From the NCBI GenBank assembly GCA_009691045.1, contig SHWC01000008.1, forward strand, positions 1 to 62,761: DNA of 62,761 nucleotides, written 5' to 3'. The notes under the pieces are model-generated. The model saw only the letters and a program-made list of their open reading frames with translations, did not search any database and was not told the origin of the DNA. The position numbers were made by a program, and so were the translations under genes. Below, one piece after another: positions 9,889 to 18,608 of this stretch (the first letter of the stretch is position 1; each line of letters opens with the position of its first letter). This DNA is from Alphaproteobacteria bacterium (GTDB lineage Bacteria > Pseudomonadota > Alphaproteobacteria > UBA828).

Positions 9889-10629
9889 ATGAGAGACTTC
9901 GTCGAGATCGTTGTGCTGCCGCCGACCAGCCTGTTCATTTTGGGCGCGCTTGGTCTCGTGCTGCTGGTCTTTCGTGTTCGCTTCGGCAGATTTCTTTGCG
10001 TGCTCGCCCTCATTCTGCTCTATGCGCTTTCGACCCCGGCCGTGGCACGCGCGATTGGCATGCCACTCAATGCGGCGCCCGCGCTCGAGCCGGCGCGCTT
10101 CGAGGATGATGTTGGCGCCATCGTGATTCTGGGTGCCGGGCGCTATGCCCAGGCGCCCGAATATGGCGGCGATACCATCAGCGGCAATGGGCTCGAGCGC
10201 GTGCGCTATGGGGCGTGGCTGCATCGCAAGACGGGTCGGCCCATTTTGGTCAGCGGGGGCGACCCCGATATGGCTGGCATCCCCGAGGCGACCTTGATGA
10301 AACGCGCGCTCGAAAGCGAATTCGGCGTGACCGTGGCGTGGATCGAGGCGGCCTCGGCCAACACCGCCGAAAACGCTAGCCTCAGCCAGGCGATTCTTGA
10401 GAAAGCGGGCATCAAGAAGATTTATCTGGTTACCCACGCCCAGCATATGCGCCGCGCGATCGAGGCGTTCGAGCGGACCGGGCTTCTTGTCGTGCCGGCG
10501 CCGACGATCCTGCCCCGGCAACGCGGCCTTGCGCCCGCAGACTTCATCCCCACGGGCGGCGCCATGAGCACGAGCGCGCGCGTGGTCCATGAATGGCTCG
10601 GCCGCGCCTGGTACGCGCTGGCGGAGTGA
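9889..10629 (+). CDS. YdcF/ElyC family (DUF218) membrane protein
   Basis: 246 residues. Two N-terminal hydrophobic segments (about 10-27 and 33-52) are followed by the DUF218 fold: AIVILGAGR, GLERVRYGAWLHRKTGRPILVSGG, then IYLVTHAQHMRRAIEAFERTGL. E. coli ElyC and SanA of this family affect cell-envelope integrity and lipid-carrier metabolism; the biochemical activity is unsettled. It is 24 bases downstream of the TPR-glycosyltransferase and probably co-transcribed. Confidence 0.85.
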   Translation: MRDFVEIVVLPPTSLFILGALGLVLLVFRVRFGRFLCVLALILLYALSTPAVARAIGMPLNAAPALEPARFEDDVGAIVILGAGRYAQAPEYGGDTISGNGLERVRYGAWLHRKTGRPILVSGGDPDMAGIPEATLMKRALESEFGVTVAWIEAASANTAENASLSQAILEKAGIKKIYLVTHAQHMRRAIEAFERTGLLVVPAPTILPRQRGLAPADFIPTGGAMSTSARVVHEWLGRAWYALAE

Positions 10630-10658
10630 CAAGCGCCATGTTAGAGAGGCGGCGCCAA

Positions 10659-10732
10659 TGGGGCGTGGCCAAGCGGTAAGGCAACGGTTTTTGGTACCGT
10701 GATCCCAGGTTCGAATCCTGGCGCCCCAACCA
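10659..10732 (+). tRNA. tRNA-Gln (anticodon TTG)
   Basis: A complete 74-base cloverleaf including an encoded CCA. The acceptor stem TGGGGCG pairs with CGCCCCA, with discriminator A then CCA at 10730-10732. The anticodon stem ACGGT/ACCGT holds a 7-base loop TTTTGGT giving anticodon TTG. The T arm contains GGTTCGAATCC. The D arm with AAGCGGTAAGGCA matches bacterial tRNA-Gln. It sits between the ydcF-like gene and gmhA on the same strand. No clear terminator follows before gmhA. Confidence 0.97.
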
Positions 10733-10766
10733 TTTCCTCGGTCGACCGTGAAAAGGAATGACGGGC

Positions 10767-11411
10767 ATGTCAGCCAAGACGACCCTGCCCATTCGCAGTG
10801 CCGATTCCGGGTGCGCCGCCGCGGAGCAGGTGCGGGCCTTGCTGCGGCGTTCCATTGCGGTGAAAGAGAGTTTGATCGCCGGCCATGCCGAGCGTGTGGT
10901 CGAGATCGCCGAGCTGTGCGCCGCCGCGCTTGCCGCCGGCGGCAAATTGATGTTCTGCGGCAATGGCGGATCGGCCGCCGATGCCCAGCACCTCGCGGCC
11001 GAACTTTTGATTCGGCTACGCTCGGAGGTCAATCGCCAGGGCCTGCCGGCGCTCGCGCTCGCCACCGATTCCTCGTCGCTCACCGCGTGCGGCAATGACT
11101 ATGACTTCGAAACCTATTATGCCCGCATGGCCGAAACCTTGGGCCGACCGGGCGATGTGCTGATCGCGATCACGACCTCGGGCCGCTCGCCCAATATCGT
11201 GCGCGCGCTGCAAGCGGTGCGAACAAAGGGCATCAAGACGATCGGCTTGCTTGGCAATGATGGCGGGCCGGCGCTGGCCGAATGCGATCTCGCGCTGATC
11301 GTGCCGTCAAAGGAAACCGGGCGCATCCAAGAAGCCCATATCGCGATCGGTCACGCGGTGATGGAGCTGATCGAGGACCGCCTGCTGGCGGCCGGCTTGA
11401 TTAAGAGCTGA
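10767..11411 (+). CDS. gmhA: Phosphoheptose isomerase (SIS domain)
   Basis: 214 residues from the ATG at 10767, chosen because an AGGA at 10754-10757 sits nine bases before it; an in-frame ATG at 10758 abuts that AGGA. SIS-fold motifs are clear: LMFCGNGGSAADAQHLAAEL, then AITTSGRSPNIVRAL, and the C-terminal QEAHIAIGHAVMELIE with catalytic Glu and His. It converts sedoheptulose 7-phosphate to D-glycero-D-manno-heptose 7-phosphate, the first step to the ADP-heptose used in LPS core. The DnaA-interacting homologue DiaA is similar but lacks these active-site residues. Confidence 0.92.
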   Translation: MSAKTTLPIRSADSGCAAAEQVRALLRRSIAVKESLIAGHAERVVEIAELCAAALAAGGKLMFCGNGGSAADAQHLAAELLIRLRSEVNRQGLPALALATDSSSLTACGNDYDFETYYARMAETLGRPGDVLIAITTSGRSPNIVRALQAVRTKGIKTIGLLGNDGGPALAECDLALIVPSKETGRIQEAHIAIGHAVMELIEDRLLAAGLIKS

Positions 11412-11421
11412 CTCGGCGCCC

Positions 11422-12294
11422 CTACCGCGTCGGAACCGGCACCGGCCCGCTGTAATTGTAAAACCCCTTGCCGGTCTTGCGGCCGAGCCAACCGGCCTCG
11501 ACATATTTGGCGAGCAGCGGGCAGGGGCGGTATTTGCTATCGGCCAGGCCCTCATAGAGCACCTGCATGATGGCATGACAGGTGTCGAGCCCGATGAAAT
11601 CGGCCAGCTCCAGAGGGCCCATCGGGTGATGCGCGCCGAGCTTCATGGCCGTGTCGATATTCTGCACCGAGCCGACGCCCTCATAGAGCGCATAGATCGC
11701 CTCGTTGATCATCGGCAACAGGATGCGGTTGACGATGAAGGCGGGGAAATCCTCGGCGGTGGCCGAGGTCTTGCCGAGCTTCAAGGTCAATTCATGGATC
11801 GTTTTATAGACCGTCTCATCGGTCGCGATACCGCGCACCAACTCAACCAATTCCATGCGTGGCACGGGGTTCATGAAATGCATGCCCATGAAGCGCTCGG
11901 GCCGATCGGTCGCCGCGGCAAGCCGCGTGATCGAGATCGACGAGGTGTTCGAACAGATGATCGCCTCGGGCTTCAGCACGCCCTTCAATTTGGCGTAGAT
12001 GGCTTTTTTGATCACTTCGTTTTCGGCGGCGGCCTCGATCACGAGATCGACATTCTTGAGCGCGTCAACGTCAATGGCGGGCTTGATCAGCGCCAGCGCG
12101 GCGGTCTTCTGTTCGGTCTTGATCAGGCCTTTATTGACCTGCCGGCCGAGACTTTGCTCGATCGTCGCAAGGCCCTTTTTGATCTGCTCTTGCGAGATAT
12201 CAGAGAGCAACACCTCGAAGCCTTTGAGCGCGAACACATGGGCAATGCCATTGCCCATTTGGCCCGCGCCGATGATGGCGATCGTTTTGATCAT
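11422..12294 (-). CDS. 3-hydroxybutyryl-CoA dehydrogenase
   Basis: 290 residues, typical length. The NAD motif IAIIGAGQMGNGIAHVFAL is at the N-terminus. SNTSSISITRLAAATDRPER and GMHFMNPVPRMELVE carry the catalytic Ser and His. The C-terminal domain includes NRILLPMINEAIYALYEGVG and GAHHPMGPLELADFIGLD. It interconverts 3-hydroxybutyryl-CoA and acetoacetyl-CoA. It lies 44 bases downstream of etfA and is likely the third gene of an etfB-etfA-hbd operon, as in other alphaproteobacteria. It ends close to gmhA, tail to tail. Confidence 0.94.
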   Translation of the reverse strand: MIKTIAIIGAGQMGNGIAHVFALKGFEVLLSDISQEQIKKGLATIEQSLGRQVNKGLIKTEQKTAALALIKPAIDVDALKNVDLVIEAAAENEVIKKAIYAKLKGVLKPEAIICSNTSSISITRLAAATDRPERFMGMHFMNPVPRMELVELVRGIATDETVYKTIHELTLKLGKTSATAEDFPAFIVNRILLPMINEAIYALYEGVGSVQNIDTAMKLGAHHPMGPLELADFIGLDTCHAIMQVLYEGLADSKYRPCPLLAKYVEAGWLGRKTGKGFYNYSGPVPVPTR

Positions 12295-12338
12295 GGACGT
12301 TCTCTCGCCGCGCGGGGGTGGCGCGGCGCCTCCTCATC

Positions 12339-13304
12339 TCAGCTTGATGGCTTGTTCTTCGATAGGCCCTGCTTGTCGAGTTCGGCCGCAAGCTCGGGCA
12401 GTGCTTTGAACAAATCGGCGACCAGACCGTAATCGGCAACCTGAAAGATCGGCGCCTCGGCATCTTTGTTGATGGCGACGATCACCTTCGAATCCTTCAT
12501 GCCGGCGAGATGCTGAATGGCACCCGAAATACCGACCGCGACATAGAGATCAGGCGCCACCACCTTGCCGGTTTGCCCGACCTGATAGTCGTTCGGCACA
12601 AAGCCGGCATCGACAGCCGCGCGAGAGGCCCCAACGCCGGCGCCCAAGCGATCGGCGATCGCCTCGATTAGCTTGAAATTTTCACCGCTTTGCATGCCGC
12701 GTCCACCAGAGACGATAATCCGCGCGCTGGTCAGCTCCGGGCGGCCGGTATTGGCGAGCTCGGCTTTGACAAAGCGCGATAGGCCTTTATCGCCCGCGCC
12801 GCTCGCGGCCTCGATCGTGGCGTTGCCGCCATCGGCCGCGGCCGGCTCAAAGGCCGTCGCGCGCACCGTAATGACACGCTTGGCATCGAGGCTTTGCACC
12901 GTTGCCATTGCATTGCCGGCATAGGTCGGCCGTACAAAGGTATCGGGTGAAATGATTTGGGAGATTTCGGAAATCTGCGCGACGTCCAAGAGCGCGGCAA
13001 TGCGCGGCATCAAGTTTTTGCCGAAAGTGGTGGCGGTTGCGAGCAGATGCGTATAGCCGCCAGCCAGCCCAACCGCGAGCGGCGCCATATTTTCGGCGAG
13101 GCCATGGCCATAGGCCGGGTCATCGGCGTGTAAAACTTTGCGCACACCGGCCACTTTGGCGGCCTGGGCGGCGACACCTTGCGCGCCGGCGCCGGCGACC
13201 AGTAGATCGACCTCGCCGCCAAGCGCCTTGGCCGCCGTCACCGCGTGAAGCGTCGCGCGCTTCAGCGATTTGTTGTCGTGTTCGGCAATGACGAGCGCGC
13301 TCAT
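12339..13304 (-). CDS. etfA: Electron transfer flavoprotein alpha subunit
   Basis: 321 residues. The C-terminal FAD-binding region is diagnostic: [60 protein letters not shown] and [19 protein letters not shown]. With EtfB it forms the soluble heterodimer that carries electrons from acyl-CoA dehydrogenases to ETF-QO (gene at 1587). The start overlaps the etfB stop by four bases, so the two are coupled. Confidence 0.97.
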   Translation of the reverse strand: MSALVIAEHDNKSLKRATLHAVTAAKALGGEVDLLVAGAGAQGVAAQAAKVAGVRKVLHADDPAYGHGLAENMAPLAVGLAGGYTHLLATATTFGKNLMPRIAALLDVAQISEISQIISPDTFVRPTYAGNAMATVQSLDAKRVITVRATAFEPAAADGGNATIEAASGAGDKGLSRFVKAELANTGRPELTSARIIVSGGRGMQSGENFKLIEAIADRLGAGVGASRAAVDAGFVPNDYQVGQTGKVVAPDLYVAVGISGAIQHLAGMKDSKVIVAINKDAEAPIFQVADYGLVADLFKALPELAAELDKQGLSKNKPSS

Positions 13305-14053
13305 CCGATCACCTTCGCTTCGGAGCGGAGTTTGCTGACCAATTCGGCGACATCGGCGACCTTGACGCCGCCTTTGCGCCGCGCCGGCTCTTCAACCTTC
13401 AACACATTGAGGCGTGGGGTCACGTCGACGCCTAGATCTTCCGGCTTCAGCGTGTCGATGGTTTTCTTTTTCGCCTTCATGATATTGGGCAGCGAGGCAT
13501 AGCGCGGCTCATTGAGCCGCAAATCGGTCGTTACGATCGCGGGCAGTTTGATCGCGATCGTCTCGAGCCCGCCATCGACCTCGCGCGTGACCTCGGCGTC
13601 ATCGCCCTCGATCTTTAGCTTCGAGGCAAAGGTTGCTTGCGGCCAATCCAAGAGCGCGGCCAGCATTTGGCCGGTCTGGTTGTTGTCGTCATCGATCGCT
13701 TGCTTGCCGAGGATAATAAGCTTCGGTTGTTCCTTGGCCGCGATCGCCCTCAAAAGTTTTGCGATGGCGAGCGGCTGCAAGGCAACGTCCGTCACCACAT
13801 GAATGGCGCGGTCGGCACCAATCGCGAGCGCCGAGCGTAACGTTTCCTGCACGGCCTGCGGGCCGGCTGAAACCGCGATCACTTCGCTCGCAATATTCGC
13901 TTCGCGTAATCGCACGGCCTCTTCGATCGCGATTTCGCAAAACGGATTCATCGCCATTTTTACATTCGCGGTCTCGACGCCCGTGCCGTCCGCCTTGACG
14001 CGAACTTTCACATTGGCATCGATTGTGCGCTTTACCGCGACCAGCACCTTCAT
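13301..14053 (-). CDS. etfB: Electron transfer flavoprotein beta subunit
   Basis: 250 residues, normal for the family. Seen motifs are [58 protein letters not shown] and the C-terminal [20 protein letters not shown]. It binds AMP and partners with EtfA. First gene of the minus-strand etf operon, with a good sigma70-like promoter about 130 bases upstream (14183-14212). Confidence 0.97.
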   Translation of the reverse strand: MKVLVAVKRTIDANVKVRVKADGTGVETANVKMAMNPFCEIAIEEAVRLREANIASEVIAVSAGPQAVQETLRSALAIGADRAIHVVTDVALQPLAIAKLLRAIAAKEQPKLIILGKQAIDDDNNQTGQMLAALLDWPQATFASKLKIEGDDAEVTREVDGGLETIAIKLPAIVTTDLRLNEPRYASLPNIMKAKKKTIDTLKPEDLGVDVTPRLNVLKVEEPARRKGGVKVADVAELVSKLRSEAKVIG

Positions 14054-14182
14054 TGTTGTTCGTCCCTCATTTGCTCAAGGCCCCGACAGGCCGCAATATG
14101 GCTGGCGGCGCCCTATTCTAGGCGACCCGCGGCACATTCCTTCGCAAATGCAATAGAACCGATGCGCGGACTTCGCAGACGC

Positions 14183-14212
14183 ACCATAGGCGGGCGACCT
14201 TTGTGAAGTCAA
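14183..14212 (-). promoter_or_regulatory. Sigma70-like promoter of the etfB-etfA-hbd operon
   Basis: Read on the minus strand: a -35 hexamer TTGACT (14207-14212), an 18-base spacer and a -10 hexamer TATGGT (14183-14188). It lies in the 177-base gap upstream of etfB and points at it. The predicted leader is roughly 120 bases. Confidence 0.5.
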
Positions 14213-14230
14213 CGCCGCCACTGGCGCGGG

Positions 14231-14785
14231 TTATCGGTTGGCGCCGGGGACCCAGAGGACGTCGCGGGCGCCCTTGTCGTTCAGGTCGCGGCCGAGCACA
14301 AAAAGGTGGTCGGACAGGCGGTTGAGATAGACGACCGCGAGGGGATTGACGGTGTCGTTTCGGGCGAGGGCGACGGTCAAACGTTCGGCCCGCCGCACGA
14401 TGGTGCGGGCCAAATGGAAATAGGCCGAGGCCGCCGTGCCGCCCGGCAGAATGAACGACTCAAGCGGCTTCAATTCGGCGTTCATGGTGTCGATCTCGTG
14501 CTCGAGTCGGTCGATCTGCGCCTGCACGATTTGCAGCGCGCCGGGCTTCGGCTTCGGGTTGCAGAGATCGGCGCCAAGGTCGAACAAATCGTTTTGAATA
14601 CGCCCGAGCATGGCATCGGCCGCGCCTTCGGTATGGAGACGCGCGAGGCCGATCGCGGCATTCGCCTCATCGACCGTGCCGAAGCTCTCGACCCTGAGAT
14701 CGTCCTTCGGCGTGCGCGAGCCATCGCCGAGCGAGGTTTCGCCCTTATCGCCGCCTCGCGTGTAGATGCGCGTCAGACGAACCAT
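14231..14785 (-). CDS. Cob(I)yrinic acid a,c-diamide adenosyltransferase (PduO type)
   Basis: 184 residues. The PduO-type ATP-binding N-terminus is visible (YTRGGDKGETSLGDGSRTPK), then VESFGTVDEANAAIGLARL, and the helical core with FILPGGTAASAYFHLARTIV and RRAERLTVAL. It transfers the adenosyl group of ATP to cob(I)alamin to make coenzyme B12. No cobalamin-dependent enzyme is present in this window. It lies just downstream of the HIG1 gene on the same strand, seven bases apart. Confidence 0.94.
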   Translation of the reverse strand: MVRLTRIYTRGGDKGETSLGDGSRTPKDDLRVESFGTVDEANAAIGLARLHTEGAADAMLGRIQNDLFDLGADLCNPKPKPGALQIVQAQIDRLEHEIDTMNAELKPLESFILPGGTAASAYFHLARTIVRRAERLTVALARNDTVNPLAVVYLNRLSDHLFVLGRDLNDKGARDVLWVPGANR

Positions 14786-14792
14786 GGCCGGC

Positions 14793-14987
14793 CTATTTCT
14801 TGAAGACGAAAACGAGGATCGCGAGCAACGCGACCGCGGCCAATTGCAAACCGACGCGCCAGCGCATCAACCGATTGCCGCGATTGCCATCCTTGCCGCC
14901 CTTGCCGATCGTGCCGAGCCCCATGAACAGCACGACAACCGTTCCGGCCATGGCGACATAGACCAAGATTTGAACGACCGTGCTCAT
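14793..14987 (-). CDS. HIG1-domain small membrane protein
   Basis: 64 residues from the ATG at 14987; a longer frame to 15074 exists but its extra residues are basic and unlike the family. Two hydrophobic helices (about residues 4-22 and 42-62) flank a short basic loop with GKGGKDGNRGNRLMRWRVGLQ, the HIG1 hairpin signature (LMRxRVxxQ). Mitochondrial HIG1 proteins (Rcf1/Rcf2) bind cytochrome c oxidase; bacterial members have been linked to terminal oxidases. It is coupled to the adenosyltransferase gene. Function here is inferred only from the domain. Confidence 0.75.
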   Translation of the reverse strand: MSTVVQILVYVAMAGTVVVLFMGLGTIGKGGKDGNRGNRLMRWRVGLQLAAVALLAILVFVFKK

Positions 14988-15099
14988 GGTTCCAGACTCG
15001 GTGATGCCTATTCTACGCCGACGTAGGCCGGCCCGTTCGGCTAAAGGCGTGACATTCAGCCCGGCAATGGTCAAGTCAAACCGCGATCATGGGCCCGGC

Positions 15100-15128
15100 T
15101 TGCCGGCCGGGGTGTCCTTGGGTATTCT
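15100..15128 (+). promoter_or_regulatory. Sigma70-like promoter upstream of the ACT gene
   Basis: A -35 hexamer TTGCCG (15100-15105), exactly 17 bases, and a -10 hexamer TATTCT (15123-15128). Each matches four of six consensus positions. The expected start (about 15135) coincides with an ATG that opens a 44-codon frame ending at 15269. Confidence 0.4.
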
Positions 15129-15184
15129 AGGTTTATGGACCTGGAGCAACCGATCCGCAGCCTGTGCGCGGCGCGAATTACGGA

Positions 15185-15215
15185 CCCGGCGCTTATCAAG
15201 CGCCGGGCTTCTTTG
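15185..15215 (+). terminator. Strong hairpin with T-rich tail in the ACT gene leader
   Basis: A perfect 10-bp stem, CCCGGCGCTT (15185-15194) with AAGCGCCGGG (15198-15207), closes on a 3-base loop and is followed by the T-rich CTTCTTTG. It has intrinsic-terminator form but lies about 50 bases before a plus-strand gene, with no plus-strand gene behind it for several kb. It is therefore a candidate attenuator, or the terminator of an RNA of about 80 nt. Confidence 0.5.
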
Positions 15216-15255
15216 ATTTGCCCCCTCAGTCCTGCTTTATCGGAGTTGCTCCGCC

Positions 15256-15567
15256 ATGTCGTATTCTAACGAATCGCCCTATTCACCCCCCTTCGCCGTT
15301 ACCAGCTTTTCGGTTCAGACCGACGCCGGGCCAACCACGCTGGCCCGCGTGCTCGAAGTTTTCGCTTTGCGCGAGGTGATGCCGGCTCGCTTCCACAGCG
15401 TCGTCGACCCACTGCCGCTCAATGAGCCGAACACGGGCCGCCTCAATGTCGATATCGAAGTCGCCGGGTTGGCGCCCGAGGCCGCCGAAGCCATCGCGCG
15501 TAAGCTTGGGGCGGTGATCGGGGTGCGTTCGGTGTTGACCGAAGGGCCGGCCGAGGGCTCTGGCTGA
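15256..15567 (+). CDS. Small ACT-like domain protein
   Basis: 103 residues. The pattern FSVQTDAGPTTLARVLEVFA followed by REVMPARFHSVV, NVDIEVAGL and ARKLGAVIGVRSVLTE fits one beta-alpha-beta-beta-alpha-beta ACT unit like those of small acetolactate-synthase-type regulators. ACT domains usually bind amino acids and control enzymes. No enzyme partner is adjacent: the neighbours are the HIG1 gene (divergent) and gluQRS (convergent). A promoter and hairpin precede it. The role is unknown. Confidence 0.65.
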   Translation: MSYSNESPYSPPFAVTSFSVQTDAGPTTLARVLEVFALREVMPARFHSVVDPLPLNEPNTGRLNVDIEVAGLAPEAAEAIARKLGAVIGVRSVLTEGPAEGSG

Positions 15568-15572
15568 GCCAA

Positions 15573-16451
15573 TCAGCCCGTCAATAGCGGGTCGAGTCTG
15601 CCGGTTTCCAGCGCGGCGATGATCGCCTCCGGCGCGACGCCACGCTCACGCAATGCGGCCAAATTAAGCGCCTTGTCGCGTTTGGCGAAGCGCCGGCCGC
15701 TCGAATCCGTGATCAGCCGATGGTGCGCGTAGGCTGGCGTGTCGAGCCCGAGCAGGGCCTGAAGCAAACGGTGAATGTGGGTGGCTTCGAACAAATCTTC
15801 GCCGCGCGTGACCAAGTTTACGCCCTGCACATGATCGTCGAGCGTTGCCGCCAAATGATAGCTCGTGGGCATTTCCTTGCGCGCGATGACGATATCGCCG
15901 AAGCGTTCGGGCCGGGCCTTGATGCGTCCCCGGTTGCGGTCGTGCCAATCGAGCGGGCCAGTTTGGGTCAACGCCGCTTGGACATTAAGGCGCAGCGCAA
16001 AAACCTCGCCGTGCGCGATGCGTGCCGCGCGTTCGGCGGCGGACAACGTGCGGCAGATGCCAGGATAGATCGGCTCGGGTTGTTCGTTTGATAGGTGCGG
16101 CGCCGCGCCGGCGCGCGCGATCTCGGCCTTGATCGCGGCGCGCGTGCAGAAACAGGGATAGATCAAACCCGCTTGTTCGAGGCGTGCGAGGGCGGCCGCA
16201 TAATCCGCCATATGTTCGGATTGGCGGCGTAGCGGGCCATCCCAAACGAGGCCGAGCCAGGCGAGATCGTGTTGGAGCGCGGTGTCGAACTCAGCCTTGC
16301 AGCGGGTTGGATCGATGTCTTCGATACGCAGCAAGAAGCGACCATCTTCGGTTTTGGCCGCGCGCCAGGCCGTGAAGGCCGCAAAGGCATGGCCGAGATG
16401 CAGAAGGCCGGTTGGGCTCGGCGCAAAGCGTGTGACGGTTCGCCGCGTCAT
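15573..16451 (-). CDS. gluQ: Glutamyl-Q tRNA(Asp) synthetase
   Basis: 292 residues, short for a GluRS because the anticodon-binding domain is missing, as in GluQRS. The class I signature appears as RFAPSPTGLLHLGHAFAA (HLGH). The KMSKS counterpart is FAKRDKALNL. The Zn-binding insertion YPCFCTRAAI is present. The enzyme charges glutamate onto queuosine at position 34 of tRNA-Asp. It is convergent with the ACT gene, with only five bases between them. Confidence 0.93.
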   Translation of the reverse strand: MTRRTVTRFAPSPTGLLHLGHAFAAFTAWRAAKTEDGRFLLRIEDIDPTRCKAEFDTALQHDLAWLGLVWDGPLRRQSEHMADYAAALARLEQAGLIYPCFCTRAAIKAEIARAGAAPHLSNEQPEPIYPGICRTLSAAERAARIAHGEVFALRLNVQAALTQTGPLDWHDRNRGRIKARPERFGDIVIARKEMPTSYHLAATLDDHVQGVNLVTRGEDLFEATHIHRLLQALLGLDTPAYAHHRLITDSSGRRFAKRDKALNLAALRERGVAPEAIIAALETGRLDPLLTG

Positions 16452-16528
16452 GGCGGGTGACCTTGAAGCGATGAGCGCGAAGCCCCATCATCAATCGGTC
16501 TCAATGATGCACTATGAAGGATGAGCCC

Positions 16529-17197
16529 ATGAGCGGTGGCACCCCGCGCCTTGACGGTCCTGAACTGCCGCCGCAGAGCGGGGGAAAAGCGCGGCAATTG
16601 ATCGTGTTTCTGCACGGCCTCGGCGCCGATGGCAATGATTTGATCGGCCTGGCCGATCATTGGGCGGCGCTGTTGCCAAACGCGCATTTCGCCTCGCCGC
16701 ACGCGCCCGAGCCATGCGACATGGCGCCGATGGGCCGGCAATGGTTCTCGCTGCAACGGCGCGACGAGGCGGCCTTGTTGAACGGCGTCAGTCGCTTGGC
16801 ACCACTGTTGAATGAATATCTCGATGCGCGGCTCGCGGCCTTGGGCCTCAGCGCGCAATCCCTCGCGCTGGTCGGCTTCAGCCAGGGCACCATGACCTCG
16901 CTCTATGTCGCCTATCGTCGGCCGATGGGCGTCGGCGCGGTGCTCGGTTATTCGGGCCGGATCATCGGGGCCGAGCGCCTGGCCGAGGAAGCCCGCGCCA
17001 AGCCGCCGACCATGCTGATTCACGGCGATGCCGATGAGATCGTACCCGTGGGCGCGATCTTCGAGGCGGCGCAGGCCTTGGGCGCCGCCGACATTCCGGC
17101 GCAATGGCATATCAGCGAAGACCTCGGCCACGGCATCGCGCCCGATGGGCTCGAAATCGGCGGCAAATTCCTGCTCGATACGGTCGGGCGGGTTTGA
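16529..17197 (+). CDS. Carboxylesterase/phospholipase, YpfH-like alpha/beta hydrolase
   Basis: 222 residues from the ATG at 16529, which has an AGGA seven bases upstream; an in-frame ATG at 16514 is the alternative. VFLHGLGADGNDLIGLA marks the oxyanion region. The nucleophile motif is GFSQGTM. The acid lies in IHGDADEIVPV and the His in DLGHGIAPDG. Relatives hydrolyse short-chain esters or lysophospholipids; no substrate can be read. It is divergent from gluQ. Confidence 0.87.
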   Translation: MSGGTPRLDGPELPPQSGGKARQLIVFLHGLGADGNDLIGLADHWAALLPNAHFASPHAPEPCDMAPMGRQWFSLQRRDEAALLNGVSRLAPLLNEYLDARLAALGLSAQSLALVGFSQGTMTSLYVAYRRPMGVGAVLGYSGRIIGAERLAEEARAKPPTMLIHGDADEIVPVGAIFEAAQALGAADIPAQWHISEDLGHGIAPDGLEIGGKFLLDTVGRV

Positions 17198-17223
17198 AAT
17201 TTTCACGAGAGTTGATTGTGGTC

Positions 17224-17703
17224 ATGAAACGATTTGCCGTTTCGGTGTGCTTTGTTCTGGCTGTTTCGATCGCCGCGCTCGGCCACGCGCATGACTATAG
17301 CTTTGGTGACATCAAAATCACCCATCCCTGGGCGCGCTTCACGCCGCCCGGTGCGCCGAATGGCGCGGCCTATTTAGTGATCGAGAACAAGAGCGCCGCG
17401 CCTGACCGGCTGATCGGCGCCGCGACACCGCGCGCGGCCAAGGTTGAGTTCCATGGCCACGAGATGGAGGGCGAGATGATGGCCATGCGTCAGCGCGAGG
17501 CGATCGACCTCGCCGCGAAGGACATCGTCGCGTTCGAGCCCGGCGGCCTTCATTTGATGCTGCTTAAGCTCACCGCGCCACTTAAAGACGGCGAGCGCTT
17601 TCCGCTCACGCTTCGGTTCGAAAACGCCGGCGACATATCGATCGAGGTGGTGGTTGAGCGTGGGACCGAAACAAAGTCGGGCACGCACCATCAGATGAAA
17701 TAA
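17224..17703 (+). CDS. PCuAC-type periplasmic copper chaperone
   Basis: 159 residues from the ATG at 17224. Residues 1-21 form a signal peptide ending near ALGHA. The Cu(I)-binding PCuAC pattern is visible: ITHPWARFTPPGAPNGAAYL, then VEFHGHEMEGEMMAMRQ and, about 20 residues on, GGLHLMLLKL (the His/Met ligands). These proteins deliver copper to cytochrome c oxidase in the periplasm. It ends tail to tail with the methyltransferase, with no gap. Confidence 0.92.
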   Translation: MKRFAVSVCFVLAVSIAALGHAHDYSFGDIKITHPWARFTPPGAPNGAAYLVIENKSAAPDRLIGAATPRAAKVEFHGHEMEGEMMAMRQREAIDLAAKDIVAFEPGGLHLMLLKLTAPLKDGERFPLTLRFENAGDISIEVVVERGTETKSGTHHQMK

Positions 17704-18471
17704 TCAGCGCGGCCTTGGCGCGTCGCCGCGGAGCGTGTTGCGGGCGCCGATGGCGACCGCCGGGCCCGGCATCGGCACCAGCACGCGGCGGCGCACGCGC
17801 TTCGCGACGGGGCGCGCGCCATAAACCTGCTTGGTCGCCTCGACCAACACCACGCCGCCAAACGGCTTGCCGAAAATCGGCCCAAGGCGCTGCCAGAGCG
17901 CGCTCGTGCGTAAGATGAGCCGCGCCTGAATGGGCGGCAGATAGAGCGCGCCTTCATGGCGCACGGGGTCGAAATGATTGTCGCGCAACAGCCGCGTCAG
18001 CTGCGAGCCGCTGAACGGGCGGCCATGGCCGAAGGGCGTGCGCTCAACGCGCGCCCAAAGGCTGCGCCGGTTCGGCACCAGCGCGAGCAGGCGCCCGCCG
18101 GGCCTCAGCACGCGCCAGACCTCGCGCATTAAGGGTTCGGTCTGCTCGGCGAATTCGATCGCGTGCACGAGCAAAATCCGATCGATCGATTCATCGGGCA
18201 GCGGCAAATCACCTTCCTCGGTGATCGCGACCAGGCGCTTGCCATCGCTCGGCCAAGCGAGCACGCCTTGGCCCGCCGGCATGAACGCGATGGTGCGCAC
18301 GGCCTCCTCGCGAAAGAGGCCGAGAAAGGGCGTCGCATAGCCGAGCCCAAGCACGGATTCGCCGGTCACCTTCGGCCACAAAGCGCGCAGCTCGCGCCTG
18401 ATCACGCGCCGCGCCACCTGGCCAAGGTGCGAGTCATAGAAGGCATTCAGATCGACGACGTCGGGGCGCAT
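17704..18471 (-). CDS. Class I SAM-dependent methyltransferase
   Basis: 255 residues. The Rossmann SAM region is degenerate but recognisable: ESVLGLGYATPFLGLF, then EGDLPLPDESIDRILLVHAI and the motif VWRVLRPGGRLLALVPNRRS. The C-terminal 100 residues are basic. It resembles alphaproteobacterial methyltransferases often found beside gloB. The substrate cannot be inferred. Confidence 0.8.
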   Translation of the reverse strand: MRPDVVDLNAFYDSHLGQVARRVIRRELRALWPKVTGESVLGLGYATPFLGLFREEAVRTIAFMPAGQGVLAWPSDGKRLVAITEEGDLPLPDESIDRILLVHAIEFAEQTEPLMREVWRVLRPGGRLLALVPNRRSLWARVERTPFGHGRPFSGSQLTRLLRDNHFDPVRHEGALYLPPIQARLILRTSALWQRLGPIFGKPFGGVVLVEATKQVYGARPVAKRVRRRVLVPMPGPAVAIGARNTLRGDAPRPR

Positions 18472-18608
18472 GGGGGAATGCTAGCACGAAATTGGTGGTT
18501 CTCGGCGAGCCGCACAAAAGCAGATGAGACCGCAAGATACTGTAACGTCCGCGAATTCAGAACGATCGCGTATGGACAAATCTATTGAATCCCACTCGCC
18601 TTCACATT

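Noticed and set aside
11575-12432. 285-codon plus-strand frame opposite the hydroxybutyryl-CoA dehydrogenase
   Set aside because: Low-complexity, Asp/Arg-rich shadow of a well-supported gene; no family resemblance.
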